Positions 17,808 to 25,451 of a DNA stretch of 64,000 bases are shown one piece after another; the first letter of the stretch is position 1; each line of letters opens with the position of its first letter. Made by a program: the position numbers and the translations under genes. Source of the stretch: Pseudomonas sp. K2I15 (lineage in GTDB: Bacteria; Pseudomonadota; Gammaproteobacteria; Pseudomonadales; Pseudomonadaceae). A model generated the notes under the pieces. The model ran no database searches and had not been told where the DNA came from. It saw only the letters and a program-made list of their open reading frames with translations. The stretch spans positions 62,001 through 126,000 of the forward strand of contig NZ_NIXO01000009.1 of the NCBI RefSeq assembly GCF_002204795.1. Direction: 5' to 3'.

Positions 17808-18602
17808 TCAGTGCTTGTGCAACGCACCGTAAAGCTCCGGGCGACGGTCGAGCAGGTAGCGATTGGCCGCGCGCGAGTCGACCATCAACTGCCTATCAAG
17901 TGTGCCCACGATCAGTGCTTCATCCAAACCTGCCTGGGCAATCCGCTGGCCATCCGGCGCGGCGATGCTGCTTTGCCCGCAATACTGGATCTCGCCTTCC
18001 TGCCCGCAGTAGTTGGCGTAGGCCACATAACACTGGTTTTCAAACGCCCGCGCCCGCACGGTGACATCGGCGACGAAATCGAAGGGCACCATATTGGCCG
18101 TCGGTACCAGGATCAACTCCGCTCCCGCCAGCGCCAGTCGCCGAGTGTTTTCCGGGAACTCCAGGTCATAGCAAATCAGGAACCCCAGCTTCCAACCGTT
18201 CAATTCCACCAGCGGAAAATCATCATCTCCGGCGCTGAACATCGAGTTGTCGAGGTCGCCGAACAAGTGCGTCTTGCGGTAGTTGCACAGGCGTTGGCCG
18301 TTGGCGTCGATCAACTGCACGGCGTTGTAGATCTGCCCGTCCGCACCGCGTTCCGGGTAGCCATAAAGAATCGCCACACCCGAGTTTTTCGCCAGCCCGG
18401 CGATGGACTGCGCAGACGGGCCGTCCTGAGCTTCAGCCAAGGCGCCGACGGCTTCTACGCCGATGTTATAGCCGGTGAGAAACATCTCCGGCAGCACCAG
18501 CAGGTCGGCGTCGTTGGCCTCTTGCGCCAACTGATGCAGGCGCTTGAGATTGCCGGCCACGTCCAGTGGCAAAGGCGGGCATTGATACAGGGCGACACGC
18601 AT
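17808..18602 (-). CDS. davA: 5-aminopentanamidase (delta-aminovaleramidase), nitrilase family
   Basis: Hydrolyses 5-aminovaleramide to 5-aminovalerate and ammonia, the second step of the lysine aminovalerate pathway. The 264-residue nitrilase-fold protein has the catalytic triad Glu39 (VLPEMFLTGYN), Lys110 (YRKTHLFGD) and Cys144 (FLICYDLEFPE). The ATG at 18602 is chosen since AAGGAG stands just upstream; the longer frame to 18689 would overlap davB and lacks support. It follows davB by ten bases, and the same pair precedes the pqq genes in P. putida, which supports the specific function over a generic nitrilase. Confidence 0.93.
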   Translation of the reverse strand: MRVALYQCPPLPLDVAGNLKRLHQLAQEANDADLLVLPEMFLTGYNIGVEAVGALAEAQDGPSAQSIAGLAKNSGVAILYGYPERGADGQIYNAVQLIDANGQRLCNYRKTHLFGDLDNSMFSAGDDDFPLVELNGWKLGFLICYDLEFPENTRRLALAGAELILVPTANMVPFDFVADVTVRARAFENQCYVAYANYCGQEGEIQYCGQSSIAAPDGQRIAQAGLDEALIVGTLDRQLMVDSRAANRYLLDRRPELYGALHKH

Positions 18603-18612
18603 GGGTAACTCC

Positions 18613-20316
18613 TTACTCGGGCAGTGCGATCGGCCCGATCTCGTCGAACACATCGCCCGGTCCCGGGTTCTGTGGGTGAGTGCTGCCACCGAAGTGAGTC
18701 ATGATGCCCCACACCGCGTTCAGCGAGGTTTGCACGGCGCCTTCAACCCACGCAGGCGTCCAGGACACGTCGTCACCGGCAATGAAAATGCCGCGTTGCT
18801 CAGCCGGCATGTCCTTTTGCATGAAGTGTGCGTACATCCGTTGGTTGTAGCGGTAATGGCCCGGCAGCGCGCCCTTGAAAGCACCGAGGAAATGCGGGTC
18901 GGCTTCCCACGAAACGGTGATTGGATCGCCGATGATCCGCGCGGCGATGTCGACTTTCGGGTAGATCTTTTTCAGCGCGTCGAGGGCCAGCTTTACGCGC
19001 TTCTCGATCGGCTGCGGGAGCATTTTCAGGGCGTCGCTCATCCACGAGTAGGACAGACAAATCACCCCCGGCTTGTTGTCGCCATTGTCGAACAGATAGG
19101 TGCCACGGGTCAGGCGGTCGGTCAGCGTCATGCTCATCAAGTCGCGGCCGGTTTGCGGGTCTTTGTCCTTCCAGAAGGGCCGGTCGACCATCACGAAGGT
19201 CTTCGACGACTGCATGTAGCGAGTGCGGTCCAGAGCCATCCACATCTTTTGCGAGAACAGGCTTTCATCGCACTCGATCTGGGTGGTCAGCAACCAGCTC
19301 TGGCAGGTGGTCAGCACGGCGGCGTATTCGCGGGTGTCGCCGTAGTTGTCGGTAACGGCGAAACGGCCATCCGGGGCGTGGGCAATGCGCTTGACCCCGG
19401 CCCGTGGCGCGCCGTTGTGCAGCGAGCTGAGGCTGGTGCCTTCGGGCCAGTGGGCGCAACGCTCTGGCACATGGCGCCAGATGCCCATGGGCACTTGGGC
19501 CACGCCGCCGACCACCAGGTGCTGGTGATCGTCGCAGTTGGTCATCACCACGCGGAAAATTTCCAGCATCGAGTTGGGGAAGTCCGAGTCCCAGCCGCCG
19601 GTGCCGAAGCCGACCTGGCCGAACACTTCGCGGTGATGGAACGACAACTTGGCGAACGCTTTGGAGGTGGCGACGAAGTCGTAGAAGGTGCGGTCGTCCC
19701 ACAACGGAACCAGCGTATTCCACAGCTCTTTCAGGCGTGGTACGTCACGGTCACGGATGGCTTGCTGGATATCGGCGAACTGCGAACCGGCTTCCAGGGC
19801 GTCGGCCCAGGCGTCAGCCACTTCCTGGAACAGTGCAGGCAGGTCGGCGAGTTTCTGTGCGTAATGCGTCTGGCCTTCGAGGTCGATGACCGTGCTGCCG
19901 GAGGCAGGCGTCAGCGGGTTGGGAAACGGTTTGGTCTCAAGACCGAGCTTGTCCACGTAGTGGTAGAACGCGGTGGAGGACACCGGGAAGCGCATGCCGC
20001 CCAGTTCCGCGATGATGCCTTCGGCGCCTTCAAACGTCTGGGAGCGCAGGCGGCCACCCATTTTCGAGGCCTCGTACACCACCGGTTTCAGGCCCAGTTT
20101 CATCAGCTCATAGGCCGCCACCAGCCCGGCAATCCCGGCGCCGACGATCGCCACTTCGGCGCCGTGGTTGGCCGCCGGAATGCTACCCAGGCCCGCCGGG
20201 TGCTCGATCCAGTCATCAAAAGCGAACGGAAAGTCCGGACCAAAGATGGTGATCGGTTTTTTACCGTTGGCAGGGTGGCGGTTGGGCTTGCTGATGGTGC
20301 TGGAAGGAATGCTCAT
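18613..20316 (-). CDS. davB: L-lysine 2-monooxygenase (FAD amine oxidase family)
   Basis: Oxidatively decarboxylates L-lysine to 5-aminovaleramide, the entry to the 5-aminovalerate and glutarate route that lets pseudomonads use lysine as carbon and nitrogen source. The 567-residue product has a dinucleotide-binding motif VAIVGAGIAGLVAAYELM near residue 65, followed by VVYEASKMGGRLRS and ELGGMRFP, and a C-terminal FAD contact FIAGDDVSWTPAWVEGAVQT. Length and adjacency to davA favour lysine monooxygenase over tryptophan 2-monooxygenase. It is first in the davB-davA operon, with an Lrp-type regulator gene just upstream in the same direction. Confidence 0.93.
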   Translation of the reverse strand: MSIPSSTISKPNRHPANGKKPITIFGPDFPFAFDDWIEHPAGLGSIPAANHGAEVAIVGAGIAGLVAAYELMKLGLKPVVYEASKMGGRLRSQTFEGAEGIIAELGGMRFPVSSTAFYHYVDKLGLETKPFPNPLTPASGSTVIDLEGQTHYAQKLADLPALFQEVADAWADALEAGSQFADIQQAIRDRDVPRLKELWNTLVPLWDDRTFYDFVATSKAFAKLSFHHREVFGQVGFGTGGWDSDFPNSMLEIFRVVMTNCDDHQHLVVGGVAQVPMGIWRHVPERCAHWPEGTSLSSLHNGAPRAGVKRIAHAPDGRFAVTDNYGDTREYAAVLTTCQSWLLTTQIECDESLFSQKMWMALDRTRYMQSSKTFVMVDRPFWKDKDPQTGRDLMSMTLTDRLTRGTYLFDNGDNKPGVICLSYSWMSDALKMLPQPIEKRVKLALDALKKIYPKVDIAARIIGDPITVSWEADPHFLGAFKGALPGHYRYNQRMYAHFMQKDMPAEQRGIFIAGDDVSWTPAWVEGAVQTSLNAVWGIMTHFGGSTHPQNPGPGDVFDEIGPIALPE

Positions 20317-20356
20317 GGCTGACCTTGCTGGCGACTCGGCGGGGCGCGACCCGCTG

Positions 20357-20362
20357 AGTATA
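20357..20362 (-). promoter_or_regulatory. Candidate -10 element of davBA
   Basis: TATACT on the minus strand within CCTATACTC, about 40 bases upstream of the davB ATG. No good -35 hexamer lies 16-18 bases further up, so it may depend on an activator or on RpoS. It is the best-looking -10 sequence in this gap. Confidence 0.35.
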
Positions 20363-20462
20363 GGAAAAGATGGCAGCCATTCTAGGGAGCGTAGCGTTCG
20401 TTAATAAGACGCAATGTGTCGTCGTATTGAATTGTTTTTAGTCAGAGTGACGAGGTTGGTGG

Positions 20463-20948
20463 TCAGATTGGTTGGCCGCGATCCAATTTGTTACTGAGGA
20501 TGATCGAGGTGGTGGTCTTCTCCACGCCGTCGACGCTGCCGATCTGGTCCAGCAGTTGATCCAGCTGCTCCGGCGAGTCGGTGCGCAGCCAGGCCACGTA
20601 ATCGAACTCACCGCTCACCGCACACAGTTGCTGAACCTGCGCCATGGCGCTGATTCGGCGCAGCACTTCCTTGCCGGAGCGTGGTTGCACAGTAATCCCC
20701 ACGTAGGCCTGCAAACCGCCGTCAACGACCCGCTGGCTCAGGCGCACGCCGTAGCCGGTAATCACTTGGGTTTTTTCCAGGCGCGCCAGGCGCGAGGTGA
20801 CGGTGGTGCGCGCGATGCCCAGTTGCCGGGCGAGCATGGCCACGCTTTCGCGGGCGTTGATCTGTAACGCCGCGATCAACTGGCGGTCGATTTCATCGAG
20901 GACGGGAGGGTGAGAGGCGGGCAAGGTGTTCTCCGGCGCGGGCATCAA
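20463..20948 (-). CDS. Lrp/AsnC-family transcriptional regulator
   Basis: A 161-residue feast/famine regulator. The N-terminal AsnC-type helix-turn-helix is clear (LDEIDRQLIAALQINARESV, then LARQLGIARTTVTSRLARLE). The C-terminal alpha/beta RAM domain that binds amino acids follows. It lies 146 bases upstream of davB in the same direction and is well placed to control lysine breakdown by sensing lysine or a product. Whether it activates or represses davBA is not visible in the sequence. Confidence 0.93.
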   Translation of the reverse strand: MMPAPENTLPASHPPVLDEIDRQLIAALQINARESVAMLARQLGIARTTVTSRLARLEKTQVITGYGVRLSQRVVDGGLQAYVGITVQPRSGKEVLRRISAMAQVQQLCAVSGEFDYVAWLRTDSPEQLDQLLDQIGSVDGVEKTTTSIILSNKLDRGQPI

Positions 20949-21001
20949 TGGGCGAGCATGTTACAGGCTCGTCCCCCTTGATGCTCGCGGCGGCGCCGGG
21001 C

Positions 21002-21913
21002 TTAGTTGCGCAGGAACTGCTGGTAGTTTTCCGGAGTGACCAGTTGCGTAGGAATCCATACATCGCCTTGCAGGGCGGCGTGCTTGATCAGCATCAGCGC
21101 CGCGTCCACCGAGCCGGCACCGATGGCCACCGGGTCGCGGAAGACGGTCACTGCCAGTTGGCCTTTTTTCAGTGCCTGCAAACCATCCGGCGTGCCGTCG
21201 ATGCCGCCCACCAAAATGTCCTGGCGGCCGGTCTGCCGCAGGGCCATGGCGGCGCCGATGCCCATCTCGTCATTGTTGGAGGCTACGGCGTTGATGGTCT
21301 GGCCCTTGGTCAGCCAGTCATTCATCAGGTCCATGCCTTTTTCCCGCTGCCAGTCGCCGGACTGTTCTTCGACGACTTTGATCTCGGGGTATTTGGCCAG
21401 CACATCCTTGACCCCACTGGTGCGCTTGCCGGTATCGCTGTGGGCGAGGCGCCCGAGGATGATCGCCAGGTTGCCTTTGCCGCCCATCTTCTCGGCCAGG
21501 TATTCCATCTGCATCCTGCCAATCGCACGTTCGTCGGTGCCGACGAAAACTACACCTGGCGGGAAGGTGTCCACCTCCGGGCGGCTGTTCATGTACACCA
21601 GCGGGATACCGGCGGCGTTGGCTTTTTCGGTGATTTTGCGGGTGGCGGCGGTGTCGGCCGGGTTGACGATGATCGCGTCGACTTTCTGGCTGATGAAGCT
21701 TTCCACCTGGTTCAGCTGACGGACTACGTCGCTGGCGGAGTCTTCCACCTGCAATTTGACGCCATCGGGTGAGGCCTTGGCTCGGTCTTGCATGGCCTGC
21801 ACCAGGTAGGAAACGTAGTTATCGAACTGTCCGACCGATACCCCAATGCGCAATTCAGCGTGGGCGGCGGTGGACAGCAGCAGGGCACAGGCACAGCCAA
21901 GCAGGCGCTTCAT
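21002..21913 (-). CDS. Sugar-type periplasmic binding protein (orphan)
   Basis: A 303-residue ABC substrate-binding protein of the ribose/inositol-binding class. It has a signal peptide (MKRLLGCACALLLSTAAHA, cleavage after AHA) and the two-lobe periplasmic fold: RIGVSVGQFDNYV, VDAIIVNPADTAA, NNDEMGIGAAMALR and GGIDGTPDGLQALKKG. Ribose, inositol or a related polyol is a fair guess. No ATPase or permease gene lies nearby on either side, so it must work with a transporter encoded elsewhere or act in sensing. It lies between the Lrp-type and LysR genes, all on the same strand. Confidence 0.88.
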   Translation of the reverse strand: MKRLLGCACALLLSTAAHAELRIGVSVGQFDNYVSYLVQAMQDRAKASPDGVKLQVEDSASDVVRQLNQVESFISQKVDAIIVNPADTAATRKITEKANAAGIPLVYMNSRPEVDTFPPGVVFVGTDERAIGRMQMEYLAEKMGGKGNLAIILGRLAHSDTGKRTSGVKDVLAKYPEIKVVEEQSGDWQREKGMDLMNDWLTKGQTINAVASNNDEMGIGAAMALRQTGRQDILVGGIDGTPDGLQALKKGQLAVTVFRDPVAIGAGSVDAALMLIKHAALQGDVWIPTQLVTPENYQQFLRN

Positions 21914-21996
21914 GACAGGTTCCTTTTTATTGTTTTAGTGCGACAACGATTCTGAAGTAGACACTATTGGAAATAAAATTCCACATCAAGCCAGGG

Positions 21997-22887
21997 TCAG
22001 AATTTATTTTCGCCGCCGATAGACGTCGCATCAGCCAGCAGGCACCGGGCAAAGAGTTGCGGCACGGGCAGGTTGAGTTGGCTGTAGCGGCTCAGCAGGA
22101 TGATTTCCCGGCAGAAGGTCAGCTCGCCCAGCGGGATGACACGCACCTGCGGGGACCGGTCCAGCCACAGACCGGCGTGGGGAACCAGCGAAACACCCAG
22201 GCCGCATTCGACCATTTTGACGAGGGCCTCGATCTCGTCCAGCTCCAGTGCCACTTGCACGTCCAGCCGCTGCTCCCGCAGAAAACGACTGACCAGCCTG
22301 CCGCCGAATGAAGCGCGGTCGTAGCGCACGTGCGGATGAGCGGCGAGCAGTTGCAGCGGGTCATCACCCTTGACCGTTTGCGGCACGATCAACACAAACG
22401 GCTCGTTGCGCAGCACCTGCACGTGCAGCTCCTTGGGCAAATCAAAGGGCGGACGAATGATGATCGCCGAATCCAGTTCGCCCGCATCCACCTGGCTAAG
22501 CAGCTCCAGGGAAACCCCCGGCACCAACTTGCACTCCACCGTCGGCGCCGCCTGGCGCAAGCGCACCAGGGCTTGAGGCAGCAGGCCCGTCTGGGCGGTG
22601 GTGATGGCGCCAACTTTCAACTCGCCACGGTATTCGTTGGCGTCCACCGGCACGGCCATGCGGTTGAACGTCTCGAGAATCTCCTTGGCCAGCGGCAGCG
22701 CGCGGGTGCCCGCCGCGTTGAGCGTGGCCTGGCGCCCGGTGCGGTCGAACAACTGCACGCCGAGCACCTGCTCCAACTGGCGGATCTGCGCGCTGACCGC
22801 CGACTGCGTCAGCCCGATGTGCATGCCCGCCGCCGCGAACGTGCCATGGCGGGTGACGGCGATAAAGGTTTTCAGTTCGCGCAGCAT
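21997..22887 (-). CDS. LysR-family regulator of the VOC/amidase module
   Basis: A 296-residue LysR-type regulator: winged helix-turn-helix MLRELKTFIAVTRHGTFAAA with GLTQSAVSAQIRQLEQVLGV, then an effector domain (ELKVGAITTAQTGLLP, GLGVSLVPHAG). It is divergent from the VOC protein and amidase genes with 113 bases between, so it most likely regulates them. The inducer is unknown. Confidence 0.93.
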   Translation of the reverse strand: MLRELKTFIAVTRHGTFAAAGMHIGLTQSAVSAQIRQLEQVLGVQLFDRTGRQATLNAAGTRALPLAKEILETFNRMAVPVDANEYRGELKVGAITTAQTGLLPQALVRLRQAAPTVECKLVPGVSLELLSQVDAGELDSAIIIRPPFDLPKELHVQVLRNEPFVLIVPQTVKGDDPLQLLAAHPHVRYDRASFGGRLVSRFLREQRLDVQVALELDEIEALVKMVECGLGVSLVPHAGLWLDRSPQVRVIPLGELTFCREIILLSRYSQLNLPVPQLFARCLLADATSIGGENKF

Positions 22888-23000
22888 GGGCGTCTCGACT
22901 GATCAAAATAATTTGTGCTCGGTGCGAAAACTATCGTCTTTCCATCGATGACGGCAAGGCTAGACTCGGAAGGACTTAATACCCACAGAGGTTTGACCTG

Positions 23001-23426
23001 ATGGCACTGGCTCCTTTTCACCTGGCGATTCCGGTATTCGACTTGGCGGCTGCACGGCAGTTTTACGGTGAGGTGTTTGGCTTGGAGGAGGGGCGGGCCA
23101 GTGATCACTGGGTCGATTTCGACTTCTTCGGTCATCAATTGGTTATTCATGAACATCCGAAAACTGCTTCTCAAGAGGCTGCACATACCAATGCGGTGGA
23201 CGGTCACGATGTGCCGGTGCCGCATTTTGGCGTGGTGCTGAGTTGGGACGATTGGCATGCACTGGCTGAGCGTTTACAGGCGCGCAACACCCAGTTTGTG
23301 TTGGAGCCGCATATCCGATTCAAAGGTCAGGTGGGTGAGCAGGCGACGTTGTTTCTGTTTGATCCGTGCGGCAATGCGCTGGAGTTCAAGGCGTTCAAGG
23401 ACATTGGGCAGTTGTTTGCCAAGTGA
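23001..23426 (+). CDS. VOC (glyoxalase/dioxygenase-fold) family protein
   Basis: A 141-residue vicinal-oxygen-chelate protein with two beta-alpha-beta-beta-beta units. Metal-ligand candidates are in [28 protein letters not shown] and [15 protein letters not shown] (terminal Glu). The family includes glyoxalases, extradiol dioxygenases and fosfomycin-type resistance enzymes, and the sequence does not say which. It is the first gene of a probable two-gene operon with the amidase, ten bases apart, and is divergent from a LysR regulator. Confidence 0.88.
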   Translation: MALAPFHLAIPVFDLAAARQFYGEVFGLEEGRASDHWVDFDFFGHQLVIHEHPKTASQEAAHTNAVDGHDVPVPHFGVVLSWDDWHALAERLQARNTQFVLEPHIRFKGQVGEQATLFLFDPCGNALEFKAFKDIGQLFAK

Positions 23427-23436
23427 GGGCGCGTCG

Positions 23437-24687
23437 ATGAATGATCTCGACGCAACGGGCATTGCCGACGCGGTGGGTGCTGGTGCCGGTACGTCTGCTT
23501 TGGTGGCTGAATACTTTCTTGCGCGGATAGGTGTCGACGAGCCGCAGATCCAGGCATTTGTATCCTTCGATCCTGAAGCGGTACGCGAGCAGGCAAGGCA
23601 GCTTGAAGGGAGTGCCGGCCTGCTGGCGGGCGTGCCTGTGGGGATCAAGGACATCTTTGATACCGCCGACCATCCAACGGAGTTCTATTCGCCGATTTAC
23701 CAGGGTAATCGGCCATCGCGGGATGCCCATGTAGTGACGCTGCTGCGCCAGGCGGGCGCGATCATCATGGGCAAGACCCACACCACCGAATTTGCCTACA
23801 TGAACACGGGGCCGACGCGTAATCCGCTTGATCTGGCTCGTACGCCGGGTAGCTCCAGTGCGGGTTCTGCGGCGGGGATGGCCGCCGGGTTTTTCCCGTT
23901 GGCGTTGGGTACCCAGACGGCTGGGTCGTTGCTCAAGCCTGCGGCTTATTGCGGGTTGTTTGCCTTCAAACCGTCGTTTGGGCTGGTCTCGCTGGAAGGC
24001 GTGAAACCGCTGGCGCCGAGCTTCGATACGGTGGGTTGGTATGGGCGTTCGGTGCGCGATCTTGAGCGGGTGGCGCGGGTGTTGATTCCGGGGTTTCCGG
24101 CTGTTGAGGCCGTGCGTCGACCTTTGCGGCTTGGCTTCTGCCGTACCTCTCGCTGGTCTGATGTGCAGCCGGTGGTGGCCCAGGCTATTGAGCGAGCGAT
24201 ATCCCGGTTGGGGCCTTTTGTCAGTGAAGTCGTGTTGCCCGAGGCGTTCGACGGTGTTTTCGATGATCACCAGTTGATCAACGATTGCGAAGGTGCCCGC
24301 TCATTGGCCAAGGAGTTTCAGTCTCATCCTGAGCTACTCAGTGATTCGACGTTGGCCATGATCGAGCGTGCGAAGGCTACGAATTGGGAACAGGAGTCGG
24401 CGGCCAAGGCGCGCTTGGCTCAACTGGCCCCGCAGCTCGCACAGATCTGCCAGCCGTTTGATGCGATGTTGAGTGTTTCCTGCGGGATGCTGGCGCCGGT
24501 GGGGTTGGAGACCACGGGTCCATCGGACTTCATCAAGTTCTGGGGCGCGTTTGGTTTGCCGCAGGTGAACGTGCCGGTGGCACGTGGGGAAGGGGTGTTG
24601 CCGGTGGGGTTGCAGGTGATTGGGGCGTTTAGAGGGGATGCGCCGTTGCTGAGCACGGCGCAAGTCATTGTTGATGCGTTGGTGTGA
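23437..24687 (+). CDS. Amidase-signature family hydrolase
   Basis: A 416-residue member of the amidase signature family, which hydrolyses carboxamides with a Ser-cisSer-Lys triad. Lysine is in VGIKDIFDTAD, the cis-serine in TPGSSSAGSAAGMAAG and the nucleophile serine in QTAGSLLKPAAYCG. This last motif departs from the more usual DTGGSIRxPA, so the substrate may be unusual. The ATG at 23437 gives MNDLDATGIAD; a longer in-frame ORF reaching into the VOC gene is not supported. Substrate unknown. The gene probably shares an operon with the VOC protein. Confidence 0.88.
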   Translation: MNDLDATGIADAVGAGAGTSALVAEYFLARIGVDEPQIQAFVSFDPEAVREQARQLEGSAGLLAGVPVGIKDIFDTADHPTEFYSPIYQGNRPSRDAHVVTLLRQAGAIIMGKTHTTEFAYMNTGPTRNPLDLARTPGSSSAGSAAGMAAGFFPLALGTQTAGSLLKPAAYCGLFAFKPSFGLVSLEGVKPLAPSFDTVGWYGRSVRDLERVARVLIPGFPAVEAVRRPLRLGFCRTSRWSDVQPVVAQAIERAISRLGPFVSEVVLPEAFDGVFDDHQLINDCEGARSLAKEFQSHPELLSDSTLAMIERAKATNWEQESAAKARLAQLAPQLAQICQPFDAMLSVSCGMLAPVGLETTGPSDFIKFWGAFGLPQVNVPVARGEGVLPVGLQVIGAFRGDAPLLSTAQVIVDALV

Positions 24688-24696
24688 TCGGCGAGA

Positions 24697-25209
24697 TTAA
24701 GACGCCTTGCACACCTTGGCAGCGGCAGGATCGTTCGGGATGAACGAATCCGGCGCGCCAGGCTTGAGCACCACATACCCACGCCGCCAGGGTCGATCGT
24801 CCACCAGATTCCAGCGATGCCCTGTGCCGGTATTGTCTTCGGCTATCAGCACTTCACCCGGGTGCAGCGTGAACTTCTCACCGCCGCGAGTCACGAACGC
24901 CAGGGTGCCGGACAGCGTCATAACGTACTGAGGCTCCGGGTCGTTATGCCAGCCGTACGAGGAATGCGCCGGGGTTTGCTTGAAGTGAATAGCAGTCACG
25001 TCGTTGCGCATGCTCTGGTCGATGGTGCCTTCCAGTACATGAGAGGCGTTGTCGGCGCCGGTGCACAGCTTGAATGCCTTGATGGTGTCAGTGGCAGCAG
25101 GGGCGGCTTGTGCGCAGCTTAAAGTGGCGAGGGTGATTGCGATGGCGGCTGCGGCACGCATGCCCAGGCTGTGGATTGCGTTGTGCGGCGAGCGTTTCTT
25201 CTGATGCAT
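24697..25209 (-). CDS. Exported cupin-domain protein
   Basis: A 170-residue protein with a long basic N-terminal signal (MHQKKRSPHNAIHSLGMRAA, then AIAITLATLSCAQA), probably cleaved near AQAAPA and exported to the periplasm. The mature part is a single cupin barrel: SSYGWHNDPEPQYVMTLSG and HPGEVLIAEDNTGTGHRWN hold the two cupin motifs with histidines that could bind a metal. Function is unknown. It is convergent with the amidase gene (nine bases between the ends). A shorter start at 25161 would give a more compact signal peptide but has no good ribosome binding site. Confidence 0.82.
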   Translation of the reverse strand: MHQKKRSPHNAIHSLGMRAAAAIAITLATLSCAQAAPAATDTIKAFKLCTGADNASHVLEGTIDQSMRNDVTAIHFKQTPAHSSYGWHNDPEPQYVMTLSGTLAFVTRGGEKFTLHPGEVLIAEDNTGTGHRWNLVDDRPWRRGYVVLKPGAPDSFIPNDPAAAKVCKAS

Positions 25210-25326
25210 TGAACAAGTTTCCCTCGTGCTGGAGTGGCGTTGACTGGGAATCATGGTCGTAGCCGCAGCCGTCCGGGACAACTAACTAATGTTTCATTGC
25301 TGCACGCCTCAGGCGCCAGAAACGAC

Positions 25327-25349
25327 AAAGCCGCGCAATGCGCGGCTTT
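25327..25349 (-). terminator. Hairpin after the tRNA gene
   Basis: A 10-bp perfect stem AAAGCCGCGC / GCGCGGCTTT with a three-base loop, six bases beyond the tRNA 3' end. The T-run is short but typical of tRNA terminators in this genus; it is symmetrical and could act on both strands. Confidence 0.8.
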
Positions 25350-25354
25350 CAAGA

Positions 25355-25431
<77 letters not shown>

Positions 25432-25445
25432 TCAGTAGGCCGCGG

Positions 25446-25451
25446 ATTATA
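25446..25451 (-). promoter_or_regulatory. Candidate -10 box of the tRNA-Ile2 gene
   Basis: A perfect TATAAT on the minus strand, 14 bases before the tRNA 5' end. It overlaps the TAA stop codon of the upstream GGDEF-EAL gene. The -35 region (GGCAC around 25470) is weak. Confidence 0.6.

Noticed and set aside
18601..20322. 573-codon plus-strand frame opposite davB
   Set aside because: Shadow of the FAD monooxygenase; composition is typical of antisense GC-rich frames.
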